Assembly: GCA_025056215.1 (NCBI GenBank)
Contig: JANWWC010000001.1
Span: 62,001 to 126,000 of the forward strand
Direction: 5' to 3'
Length of the DNA: 64,000 nucleotides
Source: Cytophagales bacterium
GTDB lineage: Bacteria; Bacteroidota; Bacteroidia; Cytophagales; Flammeovirgaceae
Shown here: one piece after another, positions 46,832 through 55,857 of the stretch
Numbering within the stretch: position 1 is the stretch's first letter
Layout: each line of letters opens with the position of its first letter
Notes under the pieces: model-generated
Database searches by the model: none
What the model was told of the DNA's origin: nothing
The model's input: the letters and a program-made list of their open reading frames with translations, nothing else
Made by a program: the position numbers and the translations under genes

Positions 46832-49096
46832 TTAATTTTGCAAGTTGCTATTATCCAATTGTTTTGCTCTTTTTATGGTAAGTGCTTTATCTTGTATTTC
46901 TGAAGGAATACTCTTTATGAGTTTTTCTACAAAAGGCTTAATCTCGGACGAAGGATTTTTTTCTAAAAAATCGTCAAGGGTTAAGAAATAGTTTATTAAG
47001 TCGCCATCTATGCGCACTTGCGTAAGAGCTTGCAAAACAACAATCTTATCCCATATGTTATTCTTCGGATAGTCTTTTTGTAGCTGTTGTAGAATTCCAT
47101 TCGCTACTACGTAATTTCCTTCTTTATAGTGCTCAAAAGCTTTTTTATATTGAGCCTCTACAAACTTGTTTTCAGCATTTTTTTCTTCGATATAATTAGG
47201 ATTTATAATCACTTTGGCATAAAAAGATTCGGGATAGTGTTTTAAAAGTAAATTTTTGTAAGTTTCTGCATTGCACGATGGAAAATCATAACAAATTAAG
47301 TACATAATGTACAAAGCTTCAGGAGTTTTTTCGCTGTTAGGAAATTCATCAAAGAGTCTTTGAAAAGTAGCGAGAGAAGCAGGAATTTCTTTAAGTTTGT
47401 AACAATAGATCTTTCCGAGTGGAAAAAGGGCTTCTTCTAAGCGTTTTTTGGAGGTTTCTAATTCTTCTGGTGTTCGAGGAATTTCAGCTTTTCGTTCTTC
47501 TAAAGATTTCACAGATGCAAAAATATCATCTGATTCTTTAGGTTTTCGAGCGGAGTTATTATTTCGTGAACGGGATGAAGGTCTGTCGTTTTCATTTTCT
47601 CTACTCTCTCTTTCTGGATTTTCGGCAAATCGAGCAGGTTTGTTGCTTCTTCGCCAATCATCTTCCAACGGCCGATTTCCCCATTTTTTGATAAAAGCAG
47701 TATAACCTTTAGCAAGAAGTTCTTCAGAGTAGAGCGGAAAAACATTCTCCTTTTTTTTATCGATACTCGGAAGGGAAGACCCTGTAGAGTCTAGAGAGAC
47801 AGGTCTTTTCAATTTTTTGGCAGCAAGACGCTCTTTTTCTTTCTTTTTTAGAATTTCTTCTTTTTCGGCTTCTATCTCTGCATTTAAAAATTGCTCTATT
47901 TCTTCTTCAGACATGCGTGCTAGCTTTAGTAAACGGTCTTCTTTTTGTACTTTTTTGAGAGTAGTAACAAATTCTTGTAAGACTTCAGCTTTCTCTTTAC
48001 TGCTTGCATAACGTCGGTCTGTTTCAGGCAAGTCGGCTAGGGCTTTGTTAAAGTATTCTGCTGCGAGTTCGAAATTTTTCTTTTCATACAAGATTTCTCC
48101 TTTGCGCAAATAGGAATAAGCCTTTTGTGTTTTATTTTTTGTGCTTACCTCAATGGATTCTTCGAGCAGTTGAAGTGCTTTGTCAATGCTATCAACTTTA
48201 TACATCATTTGAGCATATTCGTAATAAAGTCGGTCGCGGTAATCAAAGTTGATATCGTCTTTGATTTTTTTTTCAAAAAACTTTTCTGCTTTTTGAAGTT
48301 CATCTAGTGATTTGTAGTTTTTCAGTACATAACTCATCGATTTTGCATACAAACGCATTTCATAATCTGGACGCAACTTCAGAACTTTATCATAATGTGA
48401 AAGTGCTTTTTGAGTTTCACCTGTTCTTTCATAAATCTGAGCTAAAATGAAGTGAAGTCTAGTTTTTTGTTTTTTATTTTTAGCAACCGCTAAAGCAAGT
48501 TCTAAATGTTGGGCAGCATATTCGAGTTTGTATTCTGTTCTGTAATAATGAGCATTGATAAGATGGTAAAATAGTATATTTTCACGAGAAAAAGGTTTGT
48601 TTTCTCTTTGAATATATGTTTTGACTTGTTCAAAGTTAGCTTTTTCGTTGTTAGCAATAAAAAGCCACATCATCATATTAAGAGCAGTATGACGAGCATT
48701 GTGGTCAGTAGAATTACCATTCACGTATTTAAAAGTTCGTAGAGCGTTCTCAAAATCACCTTGATAAAGCCTCGCTTTTCCGATAAGGTTATAACAATCG
48801 TCTACCCATTTGCTGCGAGGATGGTATTGAATAGGGTTAGACGCCATTTTAATTACATAATCCATGTCTGCTTTGCGAGCTTTTCCTGCATTTGTGTCGA
48901 GCGTAGCAAGAACTTGTAGTACATCGCTATAATTGTTGATAGGATTGTAAAGCAAATCGTTTTCTACTTCGGTCATGCGTTCGTTTGCCAGAAACCATGC
49001 GTTATACTGTGAAGTAATATCGTGGTATACTTGGCAACCGCCGATTCCTATAAAGAAGAAAAAAAGTACTACACCTTTGAATTGTTTATGTATCAT
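46832..49096 (-). CDS. porW: PorW/SprE-like type IX secretion lipoprotein (TPR)
   Basis: From the ATG at 49096 (an upstream TTG at 49111 is less likely) this is a 754-residue lipoprotein with lipobox IGIGGC. Many TPR-like units fill residues 85-390 (for example ILAQIYERTGETQKALSHYD and YSYLRKGEILYEKKNFELAA). A charged low-complexity part (about 390-540, NRSR/ENENDRPSS) is followed by a C-terminal TPR domain with TFQRLFDEFPNSEKTPEALY. HDITSQYNAWFLANERM near the start is a strong PorW/SprE mark. This protein supports type IX secretion and gliding. The PorE-like gene is 2 kb away. Confidence 0.88.
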   Translation of the reverse strand: MIHKQFKGVVLFFFFIGIGGCQVYHDITSQYNAWFLANERMTEVENDLLYNPINNYSDVLQVLATLDTNAGKARKADMDYVIKMASNPIQYHPRSKWVDDCYNLIGKARLYQGDFENALRTFKYVNGNSTDHNARHTALNMMMWLFIANNEKANFEQVKTYIQRENKPFSRENILFYHLINAHYYRTEYKLEYAAQHLELALAVAKNKKQKTRLHFILAQIYERTGETQKALSHYDKVLKLRPDYEMRLYAKSMSYVLKNYKSLDELQKAEKFFEKKIKDDINFDYRDRLYYEYAQMMYKVDSIDKALQLLEESIEVSTKNKTQKAYSYLRKGEILYEKKNFELAAEYFNKALADLPETDRRYASSKEKAEVLQEFVTTLKKVQKEDRLLKLARMSEEEIEQFLNAEIEAEKEEILKKKEKERLAAKKLKRPVSLDSTGSSLPSIDKKKENVFPLYSEELLAKGYTAFIKKWGNRPLEDDWRRSNKPARFAENPERESRENENDRPSSRSRNNNSARKPKESDDIFASVKSLEERKAEIPRTPEELETSKKRLEEALFPLGKIYCYKLKEIPASLATFQRLFDEFPNSEKTPEALYIMYLICYDFPSCNAETYKNLLLKHYPESFYAKVIINPNYIEEKNAENKFVEAQYKKAFEHYKEGNYVVANGILQQLQKDYPKNNIWDKIVVLQALTQVRIDGDLINYFLTLDDFLEKNPSSEIKPFVEKLIKSIPSEIQDKALTIKRAKQLDNSNLQN

Positions 49097-49365
49097 TTTT
49101 AACAAAATCAAACTAAAACTTTGGTAATTTTATAAAGTTATGAAAAATGGAAATATTAACTGCTTCCTTTTATTGAACGATTCTTAATTTTCAGAATTGC
49201 TTTCTTAATTTAAAAGTTCATAGTGCTATCAAAGTTTAGATTTTATTTTTAGACGCAGGCGTGAGGTAATGGTTCGCCTTTTGAAAATAGGAAATGGTTT
49301 TCCAAAGTGGTTTGATTTTATAATGGAATAGACAAAGAAGTCTATTGCAGATAAATCGTTAATGA

Positions 49366-49678
49366 AAAACTACTATCAAAGGTTTATCGAATACGGATTT
49401 ATCTAAGATTCCTGATAATCTATGTATGTTAGAACACGTTGGTGGGCATCCTTGTAATGGTTTAGAAATTATTGATTGCTCACTCATAAACTCAAAAGAG
49501 AGGAAGCATTTATGTTGAGTTTCCTGGTGAAGGAAGTTTCATTTTCAAGTATGCGAGATAATTTGCATTTTTGCGATTGAACACAATACAAATTTACAGC
49601 GTGAAAGAAAGTGTGAACATATTGAAAATTCTCAGAGATGTACTCGTACTGATTGAAAACACATATTACAAATTGTAA
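49366..49678 (+). pseudogene. Possible decayed gene between porW and the glycosyltransferase
   Basis: The 554 nt between 49112 and 49665 hold no intact gene. Two overlapping plus-strand frames look protein-like: one (49366-49518) reads KIPDNLCMLEHVGGHPCNG then LEIIDCSLINSKERK; the next (49490-49678) reads GSIYVEFPGEGSFIFKYAR, a TAA, then ESVNILKILRDVLVLIENTY. Joining them needs one frameshift and one stop read-through, so it looks like the relic of a gene whose last codon is TAA at 49676-49678. I do not recognise the family. Confidence 0.3.
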
Positions 49679-50739
49679 AGAGAAGTCTTTGTGTACGCAA
49701 AATAAGCCCTATTAAAATTGTTAAAATCAAGCTCAGAAAAGTACTTTTTTTGTTCGATAAAGTATTTCCAAACAATTGGAACGCGATAAAAAAGCGAGGG
49801 ATATGCATTTTTTAGAGAGCGAGTAGACGACTTAGTTCGTATTTTCCACAGCTGAGGGATCATTTGATAAAATGCAAAATGAGCTCGCAAAATTGCCCAC
49901 GTATCAGAAAATTTTTTATTGAAAAGAAATTGAATACCAGCAATGCCATCCAAAATAAGCCTTGCAAAAATGACAGGAAATAAATAAGAGATGGGAAGAT
50001 TTTTAAAAAGAAGTGCTAGCCCGTTTCGAAAATTCAAAAATGTTTTTTGAGGGTTGGTTTTATGCAGAGTTCCTCCTCCTACATGGTAAACAATGCTTTC
50101 AGCACAATGCCATACCGCAAAACCATAGTTTTGAAGACGCCAGCAAAAATCGATTTCTTCCATATGAGCAAAAAATAATTTTTCTAGTCCACCTAATTGA
50201 TGATACAATTGAGCGCGAACGCACAGACAAGCTCCACTCGCCCAGAAAATAGGAGCTGTCGAGTATTGTTTTTTATATTCTTCTAAAGTGTGAAAAATTC
50301 TACCTCGACAGAAGGGATAGCCCAAAATATCTAGAAAACCGCCTGCAGCCCCTGCATATTCGAATTCATTTCGATGATGCCACGCAAGTAGGGTAGGTTG
50401 ACAGGCGCCTATTCGAGGGTTAGTCTCCATAAGTTGTATCAACGGCGAAAGCCAACAAGGAGTAACTTCAATATCAGAATTTAATAGAACATAATATTCT
50501 GCATCTATTTGGGCTAAGGCGCGGTTATAGCCTTCACAAAAGCCATAGTTTTTATCTAAAACAATGAGTTGAACAGATGGAAATGTTTTAAGGACAAATT
50601 CTACTGAATTGTCGCTTGAATTATTATCAGCTACAATAATTTTTGCTTCAGGGGTATGTTGTATCACGATCGGTAAAAATTTTTCTAAGTAACGTTGTCC
50701 GTTATAGTTTAAAATAACGACAGCTACTTTTTCGGACAT
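49666..50739 (-). CDS. Family 2 glycosyltransferase (WbbL/rhamnosyl-like)
   Basis: This 357-residue cytosolic glycosyltransferase has VAVVILNYNGQRYLEKFLP, ADNNSSDNSVEF, NYGFCEGYNRAL and the acidic site YYVLLNSDIEVTPCWL, followed by acceptor-side FFAHMEEIDFCWRLQNYGF. It probably adds a sugar to an O-antigen, capsule or cell-surface glycolipid. It stands between the possible gene relic and tRNA-Phe. Confidence 0.9.
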   Translation of the reverse strand: MSEKVAVVILNYNGQRYLEKFLPIVIQHTPEAKIIVADNNSSDNSVEFVLKTFPSVQLIVLDKNYGFCEGYNRALAQIDAEYYVLLNSDIEVTPCWLSPLIQLMETNPRIGACQPTLLAWHHRNEFEYAGAAGGFLDILGYPFCRGRIFHTLEEYKKQYSTAPIFWASGACLCVRAQLYHQLGGLEKLFFAHMEEIDFCWRLQNYGFAVWHCAESIVYHVGGGTLHKTNPQKTFLNFRNGLALLFKNLPISYLFPVIFARLILDGIAGIQFLFNKKFSDTWAILRAHFAFYQMIPQLWKIRTKSSTRSLKNAYPSLFYRVPIVWKYFIEQKKYFSELDFNNFNRAYFAYTKTSLYNL

Positions 50740-50754
50740 ATCTTTTTGCGTTTA

Positions 50755-50787
50755 AAAGAAAAAAGACTGCTTTATAGCAGTCTTTTT
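50755..50787 (-). terminator. Terminator after tRNA-Phe
   Basis: AAAGACTGC (50762-50770) and GCAGTCTTT (50777-50785) form a 9-bp hairpin with a T-run on the minus-strand side. It lies just after the tRNA-Phe 3' end. Confidence 0.8.
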
Positions 50788-50788
50788 G

Positions 50789-50861
50789 TGGTGTGAGGGG
50801 GAATCGAACCCCCGACACAAGGATTTTCAGTCCTTTGCTCTACCAACTGAGCTATCGCACC
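50789..50861 (-). tRNA. tRNA-Phe (anticodon GAA)
   Basis: A 73-nt cloverleaf is read on the minus strand: acceptor GGTGCGA/TCACACC, D-arm TAGCTCAGTTGGTAGAGC, anticodon stem AAGGA/TCCTT with loop CTGAAAA (anticodon GAA), T-arm GGGGG TTCGATT CCCCC, discriminator A. CCA is not encoded. Acceptor pair 5:68 is a C-A mismatch. A consensus promoter (50884-50913) and a terminator (50755-50787) bracket it, so it is a single-tRNA unit. Confidence 0.93.
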
Positions 50862-50883
50862 GACCTTTTTAATTTTCGACACG

Positions 50884-50913
50884 CAAAAATAGTTGATTTG
50901 AAATTTGCGTCAA
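50884..50913 (-). promoter_or_regulatory. Consensus promoter for tRNA-Phe
   Basis: On the minus strand TTG (50911-50913), 19 nt, then TATTTTTG (50884-50891). Transcription would start about 17 nt before the tRNA. Confidence 0.7.
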
Positions 50914-50925
50914 GTACTTTAAAAA

Positions 50926-51171
50926 TTATTTTCTTCCATATTTTTGATTGAACTTTTCTACGCGACCTGTTTTTACTGTAAAGGTCTTTTTACCAGTGTA
51001 GAAAGGATGAGAGGCCGAGCTTACCTCTACTTTTGCAAGAGGATAAACATTCCCATCTTCCCATTTAATGGTTTCTTTGGTAGAAATAGTAGAGCGCGTT
51101 AAAAAAGACATGCCGCTCGATATATCCATAAAAACAACAGGTCTATATTCTGGGTGAATGTTAGGCTTCAT
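50926..51171 (-). CDS. rpmE2: Ribosomal protein L31, type B
   Basis: From the ATG at 51171 this is an 81-residue protein beginning [16 protein letters not shown], with [18 protein letters not shown], the L31 C-terminal signature. It lacks the four Cys of the zinc-binding type, so it is the type B (zinc-free) paralogue. The upstream GTG (51180) in frame would add MFE and is less likely. Minus-strand promoter-like element at 51225-51232. Confidence 0.95.
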   Translation of the reverse strand: MKPNIHPEYRPVVFMDISSGMSFLTRSTISTKETIKWEDGNVYPLAKVEVSSASHPFYTGKKTFTVKTGRVEKFNQKYGRK

Positions 51172-51224
51172 TTCAAACACTTTAAATTTTGGATTGCAAA
51201 GATGTAGTATTAAAAACTTATAAG

Positions 51225-51232
51225 CAAAAATA
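51225..51232 (-). promoter_or_regulatory. -7 promoter element for rpmE2
   Basis: TATTTTTG on the minus strand matches TAnnTTTG, 54 nt before the rpmE2 ATG. No good -33 box. Confidence 0.35.
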
Positions 51233-51244
51233 ATACTAAAAAAT

Positions 51245-53872
51245 TTAGTCGAGCACTTTAAATTCTACGCGCCGGTTAAGTTGTCTTCCTTCTTCTGTAT
51301 CGTTAGGAGCGATAGGGCGTTTTTCTCCATAGCCTACTGCGATAAGATTTTTAGAAGATACTCCCTTAGAAATAAGATATTTCTTCACAGATTCAGCGCG
51401 CCGCCTTGATAAATCTTCGTTATCTTCATCGTTTCCTACATTGTCAGTATGTCCTTCAATGCCGATTTTAAGTTCCGGATGTTTTATTAGAAATTGAGCC
51501 ATGCGGTTGAGATCATAGAATGATTCCGCACGAATAATATCGCTATTCGTTTCAAAATGCAGGTTGCGCATAATAAAAGGCTGATGTTCTTTGTCGTCAT
51601 TGCTAAATGAAATGGCAGTTAATGGTTTATCTTTAATTACTTGAGCTGTTTTATTGCCTTTTAGGTCTATTTCTACTGAACCGCTAAAATAAGGGTCAGA
51701 ACTAGCGTAATAGTAATATTTCTTGCCTACAGGTACAAAAAATTGAAAAGAACCATCGTTAGGATTGTTGTATACTCTTCCTGAATTTTTAGGATTTCCA
51801 TCTTCCTCCCAGTGTATTTCAGTAGTAATTGGTTTTCCATAATTGTCTACTACAGTTCCTGTGACAATTCCAATAGGTTCAGGCTGAAATTGTTCAGGTA
51901 TTTCTATAGCATAGATGTCTAAATCTCCGAACGAATTTCCTTCTTTATTGCTTACGACTAATGCAATACGTCCGCTGCCTTCAATGTAAAACACATCGTC
52001 GTAGGGGCTGTTAATGCTTTTGCCGAGATTGATGGGCTTGCTCCAATTAGTCCATGTTGTATCGAGACGTTTGCTCATGAAAATGTCATATCCTCCTAAG
52101 CCAGGATGTCCATCGGAACTGAAATAGAGCGTTTTGCCATCAGGATGAAGAATCGGATTTTTTTCTGCAAAAGGAGTGTTGATTACATTTCCCAAATTGA
52201 TGGGTTCATTCCACGTGCCGTTGGAATTGCGAGTACAAACATACAAATCCAAATTAAACTCTCCTGCTCCATGATAGTACAAATAATCAGGATGATAATT
52301 GGGCAAATAACCACCCACAGCGCCTTTTCGATCAGAACTGAACAAAACAGCTTTTTTATCGGCTGTAAAAGAAAGACCTGTTTCGTAGTTTGGGGTATTA
52401 ATAGGATATTTAAAAACGTCTACTGTTCCCCACTTTCCATCAAAAAATTCTGCAAAATAGATGTCGCCTTTTCCTAGTTTGCTTTCTTTGCTAAGAAGGT
52501 GAGAAAATTGAGGTAAGATAGCATAATTGCCATATATGACAAGAGTTTTTCCATCAGCGGATATACTTAGAGGAACTTCGTGCGAACGCGTATTGATAAC
52601 ACCTTCTAAAAGTTCAGCTTTTTGCCATTGTCCATTTTTTTTTGTTGCGATGTAGATGTCTTCTCCTGTTTCAGGATTTTTGCGAGTGAAAAATAGCGTA
52701 TTTCCATCTAACGAAATCACCGGATTATAGTCTTTAGAAGCAGAATTAATGTTAGGACCTAAGTTGATTAATTTTTTTGTGTTTTGTTGGGAATTGATAA
52801 TAGATAGAATTTGGTTGAATTTTTGAGTTTGATTAGCAAATAAAGGTTTGTACCGCTCATAAATCTCTGATGCTTTTTTCCAATTTTCTTTATTGATAAA
52901 AGGAGTAGCCATTTTTTGAACTGCCACAAAAGCAATGTCAGCTGGAGCAAAAGTGCGAATTAGCGCATCGTAAAGTTTTTCATTCGCAGGTGTGCAACCT
53001 TCATAATGCAAGCTCAGTCTGCATAAAAATTCTAAAGGAGATAAATGAAAAGACTGTGCTAAACGAAGAAGTTTCTTATATTCTTCTTTTTCTTGGTAGT
53101 TTGTTTTGCCAAAACCGTACTCTAAACCATAGTATTCTGGTAGAATATGAGCAATTTCATTAGGTTGAAAATGATTAATTACCAAATCACAGTAGCGTTC
53201 GTAGCGGCTTCCGCTTCTGTCGCCGAATTGTCTTAGCGATTCTTTGGAAATATATTCGCTAAGAAGTTCCTTTCTGTATTGGTCTACTTTATAATGATGA
53301 TTTGATTTAGGGTAAAAACTGAGAAAATCTGCACACTGTAGCAAAAGAGCTTCGCGCAAGTCTTCTACTAATTCAGCGTCTTTAAACCTATCATAGATTT
53401 GAGACTGAAACAAAGTAGCAGTACTTTTCCGATAAGGAGCAGTAGTAATCAGATTAAAATGTTCGCTAATAATAGTTTGCATAAATTGCGTGCGAATTCC
53501 ATCCTCTGTTTCTTGCAAAACTCTTCTAATTTGATCTCGTTTTTCAAAATGCAAAATTTTGTAAAATGCTTCTGCTCGCGCTGCTAACGAGTAAGCCTTT
53601 TTCAACAATTCAAAATATTCTGATAGATTTTTATATTTTAAAATAGTAGCTTCTTTTTGTTTGAGAAGTAAGACCTCTTCATAAAGCACCTTCGACATAC
53701 CATAATTTGCAATTATGCTAGCGGTATCTTTAGCTAATATTTCAGAAAAAATTTTGCGAGCACCTTCTATATCATGTTTTAAAAGCAATTCTACTCCTTT
53801 TTTTTCTATATCTGTTTGAGCCAACAAAATTTGAAAGCTCATACAAAAAAAAGCTACTAAACGTACTCTCAT
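51245..53872 (-). CDS. PorE-like OmpA-family outer membrane protein (TPR + PD40 propeller + CRD + OmpA)
   Basis: This 875-residue protein has a signal peptide ending in LLAQ (no lipobox). Domains in order: helical TPR-like part (20-360), a beta-propeller of five PD40-type blades (about 375-650; e.g. [20 protein letters not shown]), a carboxypeptidase-regulatory-like beta domain (about 665-745, [17 protein letters not shown]) and an OmpA C-terminal domain (about 765-875, [28 protein letters not shown]) that binds peptidoglycan. This is the architecture of PorE of the type IX secretion system, and PorW lies 2 kb away. Several paralogues share this layout, so PorE is a likely but not proven name. 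Confidence 0.8.
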   Translation of the reverse strand: MRVRLVAFFCMSFQILLAQTDIEKKGVELLLKHDIEGARKIFSEILAKDTASIIANYGMSKVLYEEVLLLKQKEATILKYKNLSEYFELLKKAYSLAARAEAFYKILHFEKRDQIRRVLQETEDGIRTQFMQTIISEHFNLITTAPYRKSTATLFQSQIYDRFKDAELVEDLREALLLQCADFLSFYPKSNHHYKVDQYRKELLSEYISKESLRQFGDRSGSRYERYCDLVINHFQPNEIAHILPEYYGLEYGFGKTNYQEKEEYKKLLRLAQSFHLSPLEFLCRLSLHYEGCTPANEKLYDALIRTFAPADIAFVAVQKMATPFINKENWKKASEIYERYKPLFANQTQKFNQILSIINSQQNTKKLINLGPNINSASKDYNPVISLDGNTLFFTRKNPETGEDIYIATKKNGQWQKAELLEGVINTRSHEVPLSISADGKTLVIYGNYAILPQFSHLLSKESKLGKGDIYFAEFFDGKWGTVDVFKYPINTPNYETGLSFTADKKAVLFSSDRKGAVGGYLPNYHPDYLYYHGAGEFNLDLYVCTRNSNGTWNEPINLGNVINTPFAEKNPILHPDGKTLYFSSDGHPGLGGYDIFMSKRLDTTWTNWSKPINLGKSINSPYDDVFYIEGSGRIALVVSNKEGNSFGDLDIYAIEIPEQFQPEPIGIVTGTVVDNYGKPITTEIHWEEDGNPKNSGRVYNNPNDGSFQFFVPVGKKYYYYASSDPYFSGSVEIDLKGNKTAQVIKDKPLTAISFSNDDKEHQPFIMRNLHFETNSDIIRAESFYDLNRMAQFLIKHPELKIGIEGHTDNVGNDEDNEDLSRRRAESVKKYLISKGVSSKNLIAVGYGEKRPIAPNDTEEGRQLNRRVEFKVLD

Positions 53873-53909
53873 GCTTTTGAATTTTATGAATAAAAAACTT
53901 TGTTTTTTT

Positions 53910-53917
53910 CAAAAATA
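53910..53917 (-). promoter_or_regulatory. -7 promoter element for the PorE-like gene
   Basis: TATTTTTG on the minus strand matches TAnnTTTG, 38 nt before the ATG at 53872. No good -33 box is seen. Confidence 0.35.
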
Positions 53918-54022
53918 ATTAAAAAGAATGGAATTGAGCGTCGGAACTAAAAATTTAAGGTGTTTCTTTTGATGTTTGAAAGGTATAAAGTTGGTTTGAA
54001 ACTTCGTTAAAGTGTTTAAATT

Positions 54023-54868
54023 ATGAATCAAACAAACAAAATAAAGATTTACGTTGCCTATCACAAAAATTTTCCGCGTCCGCAGCATGAGTATTTTGTA
54101 CCTATTCATGTAGGAAAAAAAAATTCTGAGGCAGATTTAGGAATTTTAGGAGATGATACAGGAGAAAATATTTCTGAAAAAAATCCTATTTATTGCGAAC
54201 AAACAGCTTATTATTGGGCATGGAAAAATGATAAATCGTTCGAATATATAGGACTTTCTCATTACAGAAGATTTTTTAAGTTCGATGGAGGAAAACAAAG
54301 CGTTTATGAAATTACTCCCACTCAGATTCAAATGGTGACGCGCAACATAGAAAAATTGCCTACTCTATTAAAACAATACGATGTAATCTTACCTAGGAAG
54401 CGCGTTTTATTTTCGAGCGTTAAAAAAGATTTTCGCGACTGTCATATTCCAGAAGATTGGGATATTATGATGCAAATTCTTAAAGAACTTCACCCTTCCT
54501 ACTTTGCGCATGTACGGGAAGTATTCGAACTTTCTAATCAGTACAATTGCTATAATATGATGATTACGCGGCGCGATATTTTTGAGCAGTATATGAATTG
54601 GCTTTTTCCAATGTTAGAAGAGTTCGAAAAACGAGCTTATATTAGCCAATATCCCAATCAAAGACGCGTTATAGGATACTTATCAGAGCGCCTCACACAT
54701 CTTTTTATGTACGTAAATCGATTCAAAAAACTCGAATTGCCCGTTTATTTTGTAGTAGAAAGTGATACTTTACCTGAGGTACCGCTAAAAAAGCTCTTTC
54801 TAAGAAAGTTGCAGTTGTTTTATTTCCGATATATTTGGAAGCATTTAGTTAAATTCAATCCTTCTTGA
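54023..54868 (+). CDS. DUF4422 glycosyltransferase-like protein
   Basis: This 281-residue protein has the DUF4422 marks KIKIYVAYHKNFPRPQHEYFVPIHVGKK, ISEKNPIYCEQTAYYWAWKN and IGLSHYRRFF, the latter near residue 75. DUF4422 proteins sit in capsule and O-antigen clusters and are thought to be glycosyltransferases. The gene is coupled to the next one: its TGA (54866-54868) shares one base with the following ATG. Confidence 0.87.
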   Translation: MNQTNKIKIYVAYHKNFPRPQHEYFVPIHVGKKNSEADLGILGDDTGENISEKNPIYCEQTAYYWAWKNDKSFEYIGLSHYRRFFKFDGGKQSVYEITPTQIQMVTRNIEKLPTLLKQYDVILPRKRVLFSSVKKDFRDCHIPEDWDIMMQILKELHPSYFAHVREVFELSNQYNCYNMMITRRDIFEQYMNWLFPMLEEFEKRAYISQYPNQRRVIGYLSERLTHLFMYVNRFKKLELPVYFVVESDTLPEVPLKKLFLRKLQLFYFRYIWKHLVKFNPS

Positions 54869-55773
54869 TGAAAAAGGTTTACGTGCTCTTGCTTAACTAT
54901 CAGAATTGGCAAGATACTCTCGAATGTTTAGATACTCTTTTGAAATCTGATTATCCTAATTATCATGTTGTTATTGCAGATAACTGTTCTCCGAATGGAG
55001 CGTATGAAGTTTTGAAAGAAAAATTGGCTCAAAAAAACATTGTTTTCAATGAAAAAATTAGTGAACTTGTTTTCACTTTCTGCAAGGTTTCTTTGGTTCA
55101 GACAGGTTATAACGGCGGATTTGCTTTCGGTAACAATTTTGTTATCAAGCATTTAATAAATGAAGATGCTTATATATGGTTACTAAATCCTGATACTGTA
55201 GTAACAGATCAAACGATTTCTGCCTTTGTAAATTGTGCAAATGCAATACCGCTTACCGTTTGGGGGGGAGTTTCGTATTCTTATACTTATAAAAACAAAG
55301 TTGTTATGTATGGAGGAGGTACTTACAATTCTTGGGGAATAGTTCGTTCAATAAAAAAAAGGAAAGACGCTCATTTGCTTCGTTATATTCATGGAGGGAA
55401 TTTGTTCACACATTTATCTTCTTTTTGTATCAATGGATTTATTGCAGAGGACTATTTTTTATATTGGGAGGAAACTGATTGGTGTTATCATTTTTTAAAA
55501 AGAGGTGGGGCTTTGCGTGTATGCGAAAATGCGGTTGTGTATGATAAAATTGGTGGTTCTGTAGGCAAAGGTTATTGGCAGGCTTATTTTATGACTTATA
55601 ATAAATTTAGGTTTTTTCAAAAATATTTTCATCAGCATCTTTGGAAATCTTTTTTAACGATTTTTTATTATATGATTATAGAAATGTTGCGCAGCAATCG
55701 AGAGCGCACAGCAGCAATTTTGCAGGCGTGTATAGATTTTTGGCGTAAAAGACCCATGAGTAGACCCGAATAG
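54868..55773 (+). CDS. Family 2 glycosyltransferase
   Basis: From the ATG at 54868 this is a 301-residue GT2 protein: KVYVLLLNYQNWQDTLECLD, VIADNCSPNGAYEVL, TGYNGGFAFGNNFVI, acidic site WLLNPDTVV and DYFLYWEETDWCYHFLKRGG. The layout is like WbbL-type rhamnosyltransferases, as in the gene at 49666-50739. The frame also opens at a TTG (54865) one codon earlier; the overlap with the DUF4422 stop favours the ATG. Likely surface polysaccharide synthesis. Confidence 0.87.
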   Translation: MKKVYVLLLNYQNWQDTLECLDTLLKSDYPNYHVVIADNCSPNGAYEVLKEKLAQKNIVFNEKISELVFTFCKVSLVQTGYNGGFAFGNNFVIKHLINEDAYIWLLNPDTVVTDQTISAFVNCANAIPLTVWGGVSYSYTYKNKVVMYGGGTYNSWGIVRSIKKRKDAHLLRYIHGGNLFTHLSSFCINGFIAEDYFLYWEETDWCYHFLKRGGALRVCENAVVYDKIGGSVGKGYWQAYFMTYNKFRFFQKYFHQHLWKSFLTIFYYMIIEMLRSNRERTAAILQACIDFWRKRPMSRPE

Positions 55774-55857
55774 GGTTTCGAATCTACTATTTGCAACTGT
55801 TCGAAAAATCAGACGTATTTAAATTAACTTGAATAGTTTAGAAAACGATCCTTTATT

